NCBI RefSeq assembly: GCF_024606225.1
Contig: NZ_JAGRPU010000025.1
Location: forward strand, 21,817-85,816
Direction: 5' to 3'
Length of the DNA stretch: 64,000 nucleotides
Source: Endozoicomonas sp. ISHI1
Lineage (GTDB): Bacteria; Pseudomonadota; Gammaproteobacteria; Pseudomonadales; Endozoicomonadaceae
A model generated the notes under the pieces. It was not told the DNA's origin and did not search any database. It saw only the letters and a list, made by a program, of their open reading frames with translations. Every line of letters begins with the position of its first letter. Positions within the stretch are counted from its first letter, which is position 1. The translations under genes were made by a program, and so were the position numbers. This document shows, in pieces, positions 9,528 through 19,327 of this stretch.

Positions 9528-9600
9528 TTGACAGAAAGCAGACTTATTTTCTTGATCTATCCTTGCTCTCTAGTCACCAGAACACAGGGATAGAAATATT
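9528..9600 (+). promoter_or_regulatory. Leader of array copy 5
   Basis: TTGACA at 9528-9533. TCTATCCTT (9556-9564) faces AGGGATAGA (9586-9594). In the signal-peptide frame the codons are AAT ATT AAA, so only the second of the two usual ATT positions is kept (9598). This favours the second ATT as the real start. Confidence 0.5.
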
Positions 9601-9627
9601 AAACACCCATTCTTTGCGGCATCACTG

Positions 9628-11634
9628 TTGCCGCTAATGTTGCTACTACTTTTTAGATCTGTCGTTTGTCAGGCCGAAGCGTGGACAGAACGTTTTATTC
9701 TCGAGTTTGAAGAGAATGAAGTGTTTCCAGACCAAAGCTTTTCTATCAAGCGTGGCCTGCTCGCATCGCCGGGCACCCCTTCAGACCTTGTCAACACAAG
9801 GAACTATGCAGGAATCAGTTCATCGCCTGATGACAAACGACACAAATTTAACAGTTACGGGGTAAAAACGCTCCTTATTGAATCGATTTCGTGGCAATGG
9901 CTTTATGCCACTCACTTGCAGGTGTACGAGACGATCCTGGCCACCAAGGACGTTCCTCTCAGCTCCACCCCCTATTCATGGCTACCTGTAGAAGTGGTTG
10001 TTGCCATCGGTTGGCTTTTAAACAGCTATTGGAACCCCGATTCACTGTCGTTTAAGCCGATCGAACAACAAGCAGCAACCACTATGCTGACACTGGAGGG
10101 GCACTCATTTGCCGCCATCACGATGGTGCATGGCTCCGGACATAACCAACAGCCCTTCCAGCCATCAGAACCCTCTGGGCAACCAACCGCGGGAACCCCC
10201 TGCCACCTTACAGGCTCTTTCACTAACCCTCTGAATACTGACTCTGCCGACGGTAACGGAGGCTCTCAGCAAACTCTACATACTTTGGGTTTGAATTGTT
10301 TCATCTTTCCCTGTCATGGCGTTTGTAGTTTCCGATCATCATCTGATAGCAGAGAACCCGCTGAATGGCCGCTGAATTCAGAAAAAAGTATGACTGACAA
10401 CTATAGAGGCGGCAACTATAAAGGAAGAAACTATAGATACTCAATAAGTGCAGGGGCAACCACTGCAACAGACCCAACCGAACCTGCCATTTATGATGTG
10501 ACAATGCACAGGAACCAGCCTGCCAACTCCGATGACTGGATTATCATCCACAGTTTACTCAGTCTCAGAAGGCATAGCCTTCCGGAAAAAACCGGCATTA
10601 GCTTTACGCCTTCGCATTGCCAACAATCCCTGCGGGGTCACACAGGCGAAATTCACAGCAGCCAGCAACAAACCTGCGACGTAACCGTGTTCGAGGAGGA
10701 TGGTCAGCCTCGACCATGTGGGAAGATCTGCAAGAATGCTGCTGCCCTATCGGTTCACAAAAGCTCATACCACACTGGGCAAAAGCTCTGTGACGCGACC
10801 TTTGTCGGGGAGGATGGTCAGCCACGGCTATGTGGGAAAGTCTGCAAAAATGCTAAAGGCTTATCAGATCACAAAAGAAAAGCCCATAGTGGGCAACAAA
10901 CCTGTAACTTGCCCGTGGTCGGGGAGAATGGCCAGCAGCAGCCATGCGGGTGGGTCTGCAAAAATGCCAAAGTCTTGTCGGATCACAAAAGCAGAAGGCA
11001 CCCCAGTGAGCATCAAATCTGTAACATAACCGTGGCCGGGAATGACGGCCAACTGCGGCCATGCGGGATGGTCTACAAGAATGTTGTAGCCTTGTCGGAT
11101 CACAAACGCAAAACCCATGCCGGACCACAAACCTGTTACGTAAACGTTCTCGGAGTGGATGGTAAGCAGCGACCATGCGGGGCAGTCTACAAGAATGCTA
11201 AATCCCTGTCGGTTCACAAAAGCAGCTTACACTCCGGGCAAAAAACCTGTGTTATGGCCGTGGTCGGGGATAATGGCCAGCTGCGATCGTGCGGCACAGT
11301 TTGCAAAAATGCCCAAGCCCTGCGGGATCACAGAAGAAGAGATCACTCTGAGCAACAAACCTGTGACGTAACCGTGACCACAGAATATGGCGACCAACGG
11401 TCATGCGGGAAGGTCTGCAAGAATGCTCAATCTTTGGCGTCTCACAAATACATATGCCACACCGGGCAGTATAACTGTGAAGTGACCGTGGCTGGGGAAG
11501 ATGGTCAGCTGCGGCCATGCGGGAAGGTCTGCAAGAATAAAAGAACTCTTTGGGATCACAAAAGAACACATCGGAAACGCATCTCTTATCCTGTGAATCA
11601 GGATGGTGAACCCAGCCCTAAAAAAGTAAATTGA
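9628..11634 (+). CDS. Secreted C2H2-like zinc-finger repeat protein, array copy 5
   Basis: 668 residues from TTG at 9628, with an in-frame ATG at 9637 and an aligned ATT at 9598. The signal peptide ends RSVVCQAEA. It contains the complete N-terminal domain (SYGVKTLLIESISWQW, then SWLPVEVVVAIGWLL), LNCFIFPCHGVCSF and the DDWIIIHSLLSL module. A short GGNYKGRNYR insertion lies before that module. Eight fingers follow, then HKRTHRKRISYP. An IS remnant precedes its leader but leaves the TTGACA box intact. Confidence 0.8.
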   Translation: MPLMLLLLFRSVVCQAEAWTERFILEFEENEVFPDQSFSIKRGLLASPGTPSDLVNTRNYAGISSSPDDKRHKFNSYGVKTLLIESISWQWLYATHLQVYETILATKDVPLSSTPYSWLPVEVVVAIGWLLNSYWNPDSLSFKPIEQQAATTMLTLEGHSFAAITMVHGSGHNQQPFQPSEPSGQPTAGTPCHLTGSFTNPLNTDSADGNGGSQQTLHTLGLNCFIFPCHGVCSFRSSSDSREPAEWPLNSEKSMTDNYRGGNYKGRNYRYSISAGATTATDPTEPAIYDVTMHRNQPANSDDWIIIHSLLSLRRHSLPEKTGISFTPSHCQQSLRGHTGEIHSSQQQTCDVTVFEEDGQPRPCGKICKNAAALSVHKSSYHTGQKLCDATFVGEDGQPRLCGKVCKNAKGLSDHKRKAHSGQQTCNLPVVGENGQQQPCGWVCKNAKVLSDHKSRRHPSEHQICNITVAGNDGQLRPCGMVYKNVVALSDHKRKTHAGPQTCYVNVLGVDGKQRPCGAVYKNAKSLSVHKSSLHSGQKTCVMAVVGDNGQLRSCGTVCKNAQALRDHRRRDHSEQQTCDVTVTTEYGDQRSCGKVCKNAQSLASHKYICHTGQYNCEVTVAGEDGQLRPCGKVCKNKRTLWDHKRTHRKRISYPVNQDGEPSPKKVN

Positions 11635-11700
11635 ATAAATAACACCTTTCTTTTCATTAGAATTTTTTCGATGCTACCCTTGGCTTTTAACAAAAGATCA

Positions 11701-11770
11701 TTGACAGATAAAAGACTTATTTTCTTGATCTACCCTGGCTCTACAGAGACCAGAATACAGGGACAGAATG
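11701..11770 (+). promoter_or_regulatory. Leader of array copy 6 with compensatory stem change
   Basis: TTGACA at 11701-11706. The left arm reads TCTACCCTG (11729-11737) and the right arm CAGGGACAGA (11758-11767). Both arms have changed, but CCCTG:CAGGG pairing is kept. An ATG replaces the usual first ATT at 11768. Confidence 0.5.
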
Positions 11771-13849
11771 ATTGAACACTCACTCTCTGCGGCGACAATG
11801 TTTCTGCTAGTGTTGCTGTCTGTCGTCTGTCAGGCTGAACCATGGACAGAATGTTTTATTATCAAGCTTGAACAGAAGGCAGTGTTTCCAAACCTGAGCG
11901 TCTCTATAGAACGTGACAGGCATACCCTGCCGGACAATCTTTCGGAGGTTTTCGACACAAACGACTATGCAGGACTGGATTTTCGGTCTGATGACAAACC
12001 GAACAGACCCGGCAGTTACGGAGTTAGGCTGCCTGTAGAAGTGGTTGTTGCAGCCGGTTGGCTTTTAGAAAGCAATTTGACTAACGATTTCATGCTGTTT
12101 AATCCAATCCAACAACAAGAGGCAACATCTACGCAGACACAGGGGGATCAACCGTTTGCTACCATCACTATGATGCTTCGCTCTGTAGATGACCAACAAT
12201 CACATCAGCCATCAGAATCATCCAGCCAGCAAGCGCCGGGAGCCCCACAATCTACAGGCTATTTCGCTAACCTTCTCTATTCTGACTATGGCGGCGGTAA
12301 CAGAGGTCCTCAACAAGCTCTGCACACCCTGGGTTTCAATTGTTTCGTCTCTCCCTGTCGTGGCGTTTGCAGTTTCCGATTATCATCCGGTAGCAGAGAA
12401 TCCGCTGAATGGCCGCTGAATTCCGCAGAAAGTTCTACAGCCAGCTGTAGACATTTAATTGGCCCGGGGGCAGTCTCTACAACAGACTCAGCCGAACCAC
12501 CCAATTATGATGTGACAATGCTCGGGAATTTGCCTGCCAACTCTGATGACTGGATTATAATCCACGGGTTACTCAATCTTCGAAGCCATATCCCTCCAGA
12601 AAAAACCGGGATTAACTGTACGCTTACCCATTTCAAACGCCCCATGGTGACTTCACCTTTGGGCTGCCTTCCTTCCGGAGGGGCTACCCGTTGTCAAAAA
12701 GTCCTGTCGGATCACAAAAGCAGAGAGCACTTCGGACAGCCAACCTGTGACGTGATCGTGGTCGGGAAAGATGCCCAACAGCGGCCATGCGGCAAGGTCT
12801 ACAGGAATGCTAATAGCCTGATAGCACACAAAAGAATATTCCACAGCGGACAAAGAATCTGTGTCCAAACCGTAACCGGAGGGGATGGCCAGCATCGACC
12901 ATGCGGGAAAACCTGCAAGAATACTCAAGCTTTGTGGGATCACAAATTAAAAGATCACAGCGGGCAAAAGACCTGCTACGAAACAGTGGTCGGTGCAGAT
13001 GGCCAACCGCGACCATGCGGGGAGGTATGCAAGAATGCTAAAACATTGTCGTCTCATAAAAGAAGCATCCACACTGGACAACAAACCTGCCACGAAAGCG
13101 TGGTCAGGAAGGATGGCCAACAGCAGCCATGCGGAAAGGTCTGCAAGAGTGCTAAAGCCCTATCGGATCACAATAGAAAAGAACACACCGGCCAAAAAAT
13201 CTGCAATGCAACAGTGGCTGGAAGGGATGGCCAGCAGCAATGCGGAAAGGTCTGCAAGAACGCTAAAGCCCTGTCAGATCACAAAAGAAGCAACCATTCC
13301 GGGCCACGAACATGCAACGAAACAGTGGTCGGGCGGGATGGTCAAAAGAAATCATGCGGAGCGGTCTGCAAGAGTGTGAATGCCCTGACGGATCACAAAA
13401 AAAGAAACCATAGTGGGCAAAAAATCTGTAACGCGATTGTGGTCGGGGACGATGGTCAGGGACGACCATGTGAGCGGGTCTTAAAAAATGCTCGTTCTCT
13501 GTCATGTCACAAAAGCAAATATCACAGCGGACAAAAAACCTCTGATAAGACAGTGAACGAGGAGAGTGACCAGCGGCTGCCATGCGGACTGGTCTGCAAA
13601 AATGCCAACGCCTTGAAAGATCACAAAAAAAGCATCCACAGCGGGCAACAAATCTGTAACCTGCCAGTGATCGGAGAGGATGGTCAGCAGAGGTTATGCA
13701 GGGAGGATGGCCTGCTGCGGCCGTTCGGTAAGGCCTTCCAGAATACCCACGCACTGTCCAGGCACAAAAGAACACACCGAAAGCGCAAGTCTTTTTATCC
13801 TAACCAGAATGATGGCTCCAGACCTAAAGAAATTAAAGCAAATAGGTAA
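11768..13849 (+). CDS. Secreted C2H2-like zinc-finger repeat protein, array copy 6 (ATG start)
   Basis: 693 residues. This copy has a true ATG at exactly the position where its relatives carry ATT, followed by IEHSLSAATMFLLVLLSVVCQAEP, so it calibrates the start of the whole family. AGGGA stands 4 nt upstream. The N-terminal domain has lost the SISWQWLY segment. LNCF is replaced by FNCFVSPCRGVC, and the DDWIIIHGLLNL module is present. Nine repeat units follow. Unit 8 has Cys changed to Ser (KTSDKTVNEESDQ), and the last unit contains a partial internal duplication (EDGQQRLCREDGLLRP). The tail is HKRTHRKRKSFYP. Confidence 0.82.
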   Translation: MIEHSLSAATMFLLVLLSVVCQAEPWTECFIIKLEQKAVFPNLSVSIERDRHTLPDNLSEVFDTNDYAGLDFRSDDKPNRPGSYGVRLPVEVVVAAGWLLESNLTNDFMLFNPIQQQEATSTQTQGDQPFATITMMLRSVDDQQSHQPSESSSQQAPGAPQSTGYFANLLYSDYGGGNRGPQQALHTLGFNCFVSPCRGVCSFRLSSGSRESAEWPLNSAESSTASCRHLIGPGAVSTTDSAEPPNYDVTMLGNLPANSDDWIIIHGLLNLRSHIPPEKTGINCTLTHFKRPMVTSPLGCLPSGGATRCQKVLSDHKSREHFGQPTCDVIVVGKDAQQRPCGKVYRNANSLIAHKRIFHSGQRICVQTVTGGDGQHRPCGKTCKNTQALWDHKLKDHSGQKTCYETVVGADGQPRPCGEVCKNAKTLSSHKRSIHTGQQTCHESVVRKDGQQQPCGKVCKSAKALSDHNRKEHTGQKICNATVAGRDGQQQCGKVCKNAKALSDHKRSNHSGPRTCNETVVGRDGQKKSCGAVCKSVNALTDHKKRNHSGQKICNAIVVGDDGQGRPCERVLKNARSLSCHKSKYHSGQKTSDKTVNEESDQRLPCGLVCKNANALKDHKKSIHSGQQICNLPVIGEDGQQRLCREDGLLRPFGKAFQNTHALSRHKRTHRKRKSFYPNQNDGSRPKEIKANR

Positions 13850-13888
13850 CAACCTACCTCCCTTTCATTAGGCTTGCCCGTTGTAATC

Positions 13889-14509
13889 ATCCGATAGCAG
13901 AGGGCCCGATGAATGGTCGCTGAATTCCGTAGAAAGCTCGACAGTTAGCCCTACACACTCAATGATTGCAGAGGCAGTCTGTACAACTGCCCCTACCGTA
14001 TCACTTAATGATGATGTGCCAATGAACGGGAATTTGCCTCCCACCTATGATGACTTGACTATAATCGACGGCTTGCTCAGGCTGCATAATTATCGCCTTC
14101 CAGAAGAAAGCGGGGCTTCCTTAACACTTATCCGTTTCAAAATCCCAAAGGGGCTTCACCTTCGGATTGTCTTCCTTACGGAGAGGCAGCCCGATGCCAA
14201 AAAAAACTGTCAAATCACAAGAGAAGAGAGCACAACGGACAACAAACCTGTGTCGAGACATTAGGCATTGAAGATGGCAAGTATCAGCCATGCGGGAAGG
14301 TCTTCAAGAATGCCAGAACCCTGTCAGTTCGCAAAAGCAGATACCACACCGGGCCAAGAACCTTTGATATGACAATAATCGGGGAGGGTGTGCAGCTGCA
14401 GCAGTGCGGGAAGGTCTGTAAGAATGCTAAAGCCCACTGGGAGCACAAAAGAAGACATAGAAAACGCAAGCCGGTTGATGTGGACCAGGATGATAACCAC
14501 AACCCTTGA
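13889..14509 (+). pseudogene. Decayed array copy 7
   Basis: This remnant begins inside the family sequence at SSDSRGPDEWSLNSVESS, with no leader, signal peptide or N-terminal domain. It keeps the DDLTIIDGLLRL module. The frame then shifts: the region around 14150-14264 reads out of frame to a TAG, and the family frame returns with YQPCGKVFKNARTLSVRKSR. About two finger units remain before HKRRHRKRKPVDVDQDD and a TGA at 14507. Deletion of the 5' part plus frameshifting makes this a pseudogene. Confidence 0.8.
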
Positions 14510-14610
14510 TCTGGCACCCTTTTCATAAAGTTATGCCTGTTGCAGCCTTTGGGGTTTAAAGGAGATTTTTTAACAGAAGTTCTCGGAAAGAAAAGCACGC
14601 TTATTTTTTT

Positions 14611-14657
14611 AAACTATCCTTCTTCTCTGTAAACCAGAACGCAAGGATAGAATCATT
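14611..14657 (+). promoter_or_regulatory. Leader hairpin of array copy 8
   Basis: CTATCCTT (14614-14621) pairs perfectly with AAGGATAG (14643-14650). The upstream TTGACA box of other copies is not recognisable here. ATC ATT AAG CAC follows, with the aligned ATT at 14655. Confidence 0.5.
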
Positions 14658-14681
14658 AAGCACTCACTCTTTGCGGGACTG

Positions 14682-16802
14682 ATGTTGATGTTGCAGTTGC
14701 CGTTACTGACGTTGTCTCTCGTCTGTCAGGGTGAACCGCTGACAAGACGACTTGTTTTAGAGCTTGAACAGAAAACAGTTTTTCCAAACCAGAGTTTTTC
14801 TATAAGGACTGACCGCCATACATCGCCTGGAAATCCGTCAGGTATTACTAACAAAAACGGCTATGCAGGATCGAATCCTTCGCCTGAAAAAAAACAACAA
14901 AGACCTCATATTTACGAGTTAAAAACAACCATTATTGAATTGATTTCATGGAAGTTGCTTTATTCCACTAACCTGATGGTTGATTTAAAACCAATCCTGA
15001 CAACCAACGATCCCCCCCTAAGCTCCACCTCTTATCCATGGCTATCCATAGAAGTGGTTGTCGCTGTTGGTTTACTTTTGAAAAGCTATTGGAACCCCGA
15101 TTCACCCTTGTTTAAGCCGATTCAACAACAAGAGACGAGTCAAAATCACCCCTATTCCATCATTACTATGGTGTTGGGCTCTGGAGATAACCAAACACCA
15201 TACCAGTCACCAAAATCATCGAGGCAGCGTGCAACAGGGGCTACCACCCAGTCTGCAAGTTCTCTCTCTATCCACCTTTATTCTGGCTCTGGCGGCAGTA
15301 ACGGAGGCTCTCAACAACACTCACATACTTTGGGTTTTAATTGTTTCGCCCATCCCTGTCATGGCGTTTGTCAATTCCGACCATCATCCGATAGCGTAGA
15401 GTCCGTTGAACCACCGCTGAATTCCCTACAAAGCCCATCTTTCGAAAAATTGGATGATCTCTCTGACATTGAACTCCGCTGTGTGTGCGGCGTACCATAT
15501 CTGCAACAGCCACATGACATTGTTGGCAGCAGATTCATTAGCAGCAACTTTATAAACCGGGTCGCCTCATACAGGATCTCTCCAGACGAAGACTCCACAG
15601 ACGAAGACTCCACAGACGAAGACTCCACAGACGAAGACTCCACAGACGAAGACTCCACAGACGAAGACTCCTCAGACGAAGACTCTACAGACAATGACTC
15701 TTCAGATGAGGAATCCCATGGCTCAATGAATGCAGTGGCCACCTTCAAAACTTATCTTAACGAGCAGCGACTAACCTGTGACTTTACAGTGATCGGTAGG
15801 GATGGTCAGCCACGTCTATGCGGGATTATCTCCAAGAGTGCCAAAGCCCTGTCGGTTCACAAAAGCAGATATCACACCGGGCAAAGAATCTGTGACGAGA
15901 CAGTAATCGGGGGAGATGGCCAGCAGCGACCATGCGGGGAGGTCTGCAAAAATGCTAAAAGTCTTTCAGATCACAGAAGCAAATATCACACCGGTCAAAA
16001 AACCTGTGACTTGACAGTGATCGGGGAAGACGGCCAATCACGTCCATGCGAAAAAGTCTTTAAAAATGCCAGAAGCCTTTCAAATCACAAAAGAAAAGAC
16101 CACAGCATGCAACAAGCCTGTCACTTGACAGTAATCGGGGACGACGGCCAATCACGTCCATGCACGACAGTTTGCAAGAATGCTTTATCTCTATCAGCTC
16201 ACAGAGCCAGATATCACAGCGGACAGAGAGCCTGCGTCGAAACAGTGGTCTCAGAGGATGGCCGGCTGCGAGTTTGCGGGAAGATCTGCAAGAATGCTCA
16301 AGCTCTGTCGGATCACAAAAGAGGAAGCCACTCAGGACAAAAAACCTGTGCTGTCACAGTGGTCGGAGAGGATGGCCAGCAGCGACCCTGCGGGATGGTG
16401 TGCAAGAATGCCAAAGTCCTGACAGATCACAAAAGGATAGACCACACGGGGCAAAAAACCTGCGATGTAACACTAGTCGGAGGAGATGGCCAGAAGCGAC
16501 CATGCGGGATGGTCTATAAGAATGCTAAAGCCCTATCGGATCACAAAAGTAAAGGCCACACCGGGCAAAAAACCTGTGACGTGACTTTGGTCGGTGAGGA
16601 TGGCAATTCGCGGCCATGCGAGACGGTCTGTAAAAATGCCAGAGCCCTGTCGGCTCACAAAAGAAGAAAACATACCCGGCAACAAACCTGTAACATGACC
16701 GTGGTCGGAGAGGATGGTCAGCTGCAGCCATGCGGGACGGTCTTCAAGAATTCCAGAGTCCTGTCAGATCACAAAAGATTACATCGCAAACGTAAGCCTT
16801 AG
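14682..16802 (+). CDS. Secreted C2H2-like zinc-finger repeat protein with acidic repeat, array copy 8
   Basis: 706 residues from ATG at 14682, with an aligned ATT at 14655. The signal peptide ends LVCQGEP. In place of the WIIIxGLL module it has LDDLSDIELRCVCG, then a strongly acidic tract of DEDST units encoded by a 15-bp tandem repeat (15585-15704), unique in the array. Nine fingers follow, then HKRLHRKRKP and a TAG that directly abuts the ATG of copy 9. The usual post-tail sequence (VDVNQxD) and the spacer are missing, so a deletion probably joined copies 8 and 9. Confidence 0.82.
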   Translation: MLMLQLPLLTLSLVCQGEPLTRRLVLELEQKTVFPNQSFSIRTDRHTSPGNPSGITNKNGYAGSNPSPEKKQQRPHIYELKTTIIELISWKLLYSTNLMVDLKPILTTNDPPLSSTSYPWLSIEVVVAVGLLLKSYWNPDSPLFKPIQQQETSQNHPYSIITMVLGSGDNQTPYQSPKSSRQRATGATTQSASSLSIHLYSGSGGSNGGSQQHSHTLGFNCFAHPCHGVCQFRPSSDSVESVEPPLNSLQSPSFEKLDDLSDIELRCVCGVPYLQQPHDIVGSRFISSNFINRVASYRISPDEDSTDEDSTDEDSTDEDSTDEDSTDEDSSDEDSTDNDSSDEESHGSMNAVATFKTYLNEQRLTCDFTVIGRDGQPRLCGIISKSAKALSVHKSRYHTGQRICDETVIGGDGQQRPCGEVCKNAKSLSDHRSKYHTGQKTCDLTVIGEDGQSRPCEKVFKNARSLSNHKRKDHSMQQACHLTVIGDDGQSRPCTTVCKNALSLSAHRARYHSGQRACVETVVSEDGRLRVCGKICKNAQALSDHKRGSHSGQKTCAVTVVGEDGQQRPCGMVCKNAKVLTDHKRIDHTGQKTCDVTLVGGDGQKRPCGMVYKNAKALSDHKSKGHTGQKTCDVTLVGEDGNSRPCETVCKNARALSAHKRRKHTRQQTCNMTVVGEDGQLQPCGTVFKNSRVLSDHKRLHRKRKP
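15585..15704 (+). repeat. 15-bp tandem repeat (DEDST)n in copy 8
   Basis: Five perfect units of GACGAAGACTCCACA followed by three degenerate ones. Unit number changes would keep the frame and alter the length of the acidic linker. Confidence 0.9.
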
Positions 16803-18932
16803 ATGGATAGAATTTTTAAACACTCACTCTTTGTAGCACTGCTGTTGTTGCTAATGTCGCTGCCTGTCATCTGCCAGGCCAAACCGTTGACAGGACGATT
16901 TATTGTCGAGCCTGAAAAGAGAGCAGTTTTTCCAAACCAGAGCTTTTTTAAGAAGCTTGGCCTGCATACCTTGCCGTATAACCCGTCAGACGTTGCCGAC
17001 ACATACGACCATGCAGGATCATATTCACCGCCTGATGACAAACAACACAACCCGGATAGTTATCGAGAAAGAACGACCCTTATTGAGTGGATTTCGTGGC
17101 AATGGCTCTTCGCCTCTCGCCTGCTCGTGGGTTACGAACGGATCCTGATCCCCCAAGACGGCTCTTTGAGCCCCGCCCCTTATTCATGGCTACCCAGGGA
17201 AGTAGTTGCAGTTGTTGCTGTCGCCTGGCTTTTAAAAAGCTATTGGAACCACAATCCCCCCCTGTTTAAACCGATTGAAGAACAAAAGACTACATCTATG
17301 CTGACACAGTGGGATTATCCATTTGTTACCTTCACAATGATGTTGGACTCCGGACATAACCAACAACCAAACTCGTCATCAGAATCATCGGGGCAAAATA
17401 CCCCACGTGCAACAACTCACCCTGCAAGTTCTTTCACTAGCCTCCTGCGTTCTGGCTCTGCCGGCGGTAACGGAGGCCCCCAAACACACACACATAATTT
17501 AGGTTTAAATTGTTTCGTTTTTCCCTGTAATGGCGTTTGTAGTTTCAGATCATCAACCGACAGCAGAGAACCCACTGAATGGTCACTGAATTCCTCAGAA
17601 AGCTCATGCCACCATTCGGCGCATGGACTCTGCCTTGGTTGCACTGCTAATTTGAATCCTTCAGACACTGAAGGCCCTCAACAAAGTCCACCTTTCGATA
17701 TGTTGGATTATCTCTTTGACATTGAAATTCAATGCGTTTCTGACCAACCATTACAACGACAGTCGCATGGCATTGTTGGCAACACAGTCACTAACAGCAA
17801 CTCTATAGACGGGATCTTCTCAGACAAGACTTCCTCAGATTCAGTGAGTACAGGGGCAACCTGTAAAACCGGCACTACCGGGCAACTAAGCTGTGACGTG
17901 ATCATTGTCGGAGAGGATAACCGGACGCGTCGATGCGGAAAAATGTGCAAGAGTACCAAAGCCCTCTCGGCTCACAGAAGCAGATATCATACCGGGCAAA
18001 AAATCTGTAACGAGATAGTAACCAGAGAAGATAGCCAACCGCATTACTGCGGGACGCTTTGTAAAAATGCTAAAGTCCTGTCGGATCACAGAAGAAGAAG
18101 CCACGCCGTACAACGGATCTGTGACGAGACTGTGATTGGGGAGGATGGCCAGCAGATACCTTGCAGAATGGTCTGCAAGAGTGCCGAAAGCCTGTCAGAT
18201 CACAAAAGAAAAGACCACAGCGCGCAAAAAGCCTGTGACTTGATAGTGATCGGGGAAGATGGCAAACCACGTCCATGCGAAACAGTCTGCAAGAATGCTT
18301 TATCCCTGTCGACTCATAGAAGCAGATACCACACCGGGCAAAAAATCTGTGACGTAACGGTGGTCTCAGAGGATGGCCAGCTGCGAGCATGCGGGAAGAT
18401 CTGCAAGAATAATCAAGCCCTGTCAGATCACAAAAGAAGAGACCACAGCACGCAAAAAACCTGTGGCTTGACAGTGATCGGGGAGGATGGCAAACCACTT
18501 CCATGCGGAAGAGTCTGTAAGAATGATTTATCTCTATCGTCTCACAAAAGCAAATACCACACCGGGCAAAAGACCTGTAACTTACCAGTAGTCTCGGAAG
18601 ATGGCCAACTGCGAGCATGCAGGAAGATCTGCAAGAATGCCCAAGCCCTGTCGGATCACAAAAGAAGAGACCACTCAGGGCAACAAACCTGCGATGTAAC
18701 AGTGGTCGGGGTGGATGGCCAGCCGCGACCATGCGGGACGGTCTGTAAGACTGCCGTTGCCCTGTCGAATCACAAAAGAAAAAGCCACACCAAGCAACCA
18801 ACTTGCGCACTGGAAGTAGTCGGGGGGGATAGCCAGCCGCCGCCATGCGAGAAGGTTTACAAGAATGATCAAGCTTTGGAAAACCACAAAAGAAGACATA
18901 GAAAGCGCAAGTATGCCTATGTGAACCAGTGA
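16803..18932 (+). CDS. Secreted C2H2-like zinc-finger repeat protein, array copy 9 (ATG start, no leader)
   Basis: 709 residues. ATG at 16803 follows the copy 8 stop without a gap, and no ribosome binding site or hairpin is present, so translation probably depends on coupling with copy 8. The N-terminus MDRIFKHSLFVALLLLL shows that the residues aligned with IIKHSLFA in relatives are part of the protein. SLPVICQAKP ends the signal peptide. It has LNCFVFPCNGVCSF, the CxxC module (HGLCLGCTANLNP) and the LDYLFDIEIQC module. Nine fingers follow, and the protein ends HKRRHRKRKYAYVNQ. Confidence 0.82.
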   Translation: MDRIFKHSLFVALLLLLMSLPVICQAKPLTGRFIVEPEKRAVFPNQSFFKKLGLHTLPYNPSDVADTYDHAGSYSPPDDKQHNPDSYRERTTLIEWISWQWLFASRLLVGYERILIPQDGSLSPAPYSWLPREVVAVVAVAWLLKSYWNHNPPLFKPIEEQKTTSMLTQWDYPFVTFTMMLDSGHNQQPNSSSESSGQNTPRATTHPASSFTSLLRSGSAGGNGGPQTHTHNLGLNCFVFPCNGVCSFRSSTDSREPTEWSLNSSESSCHHSAHGLCLGCTANLNPSDTEGPQQSPPFDMLDYLFDIEIQCVSDQPLQRQSHGIVGNTVTNSNSIDGIFSDKTSSDSVSTGATCKTGTTGQLSCDVIIVGEDNRTRRCGKMCKSTKALSAHRSRYHTGQKICNEIVTREDSQPHYCGTLCKNAKVLSDHRRRSHAVQRICDETVIGEDGQQIPCRMVCKSAESLSDHKRKDHSAQKACDLIVIGEDGKPRPCETVCKNALSLSTHRSRYHTGQKICDVTVVSEDGQLRACGKICKNNQALSDHKRRDHSTQKTCGLTVIGEDGKPLPCGRVCKNDLSLSSHKSKYHTGQKTCNLPVVSEDGQLRACRKICKNAQALSDHKRRDHSGQQTCDVTVVGVDGQPRPCGTVCKTAVALSNHKRKSHTKQPTCALEVVGGDSQPPPCEKVYKNDQALENHKRRHRKRKYAYVNQ

Positions 18933-18939
18933 TGATGGC

Positions 18940-19160
18940 CTCTGTAGAGGGACAATTTCGTAACGAATCTTGATATAAAAGGAAGAGTGAGTACTCGCCA
19001 TATCATCAAGCTCCATGCCACTGCGGGAGAAGAAGCGCTTGAGACGTTTACGCCCGGAGTCGATCTCGGTACCGCGCCCCATAGTTCGGGCAATACGGGA
19101 CAGGTTGACTGACCCCAAGAGGATGATGGCTTTAGTCCTCAATAGGGTAAAGTCAATAGT
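18940..19160 (-). mobile_element. Decayed IS4-type element, remnant 2
   Basis: The left end CTCTGTAGAGGGACAATTTC matches the ends at 9517 and 30848. The - strand encodes LLGSVNLSRIARTMGRG and RLKRFFSRSGMELDDMA, the N-terminal part of an IS4-family transposase. No second end is visible and no intact frame remains. It lies between copies 9 and 10. The right boundary is approximate. Confidence 0.6.
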
Positions 19161-19250
19161 TTGCGTTCCAGCCTTTTCATGGACGCTGCCCAGCGTGCAA
19201 CCATCGGTTTTTAAAAGAAGTTTTTAAAAGAAAAACACTCTTATTTTCTT

Positions 19251-19297
19251 AATCTATCCTTCCTCTCTGTAAACATGAACGCAAGTATAGAACGATT
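19251..19297 (+). promoter_or_regulatory. Leader hairpin of array copy 10
   Basis: TCTATCCTT (19253-19261) faces AAGTATAG (19283-19290) with one mismatch, which also weakens the ribosome binding site. ACG ATT AAA CAC follows, with the aligned ATT at 19295. The TTGACA box is not recognisable (TTAAAAG instead). Confidence 0.4.
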
Positions 19298-19327
19298 AAA
19301 CACTCTCTCTTTATAGCACTGCTGATA

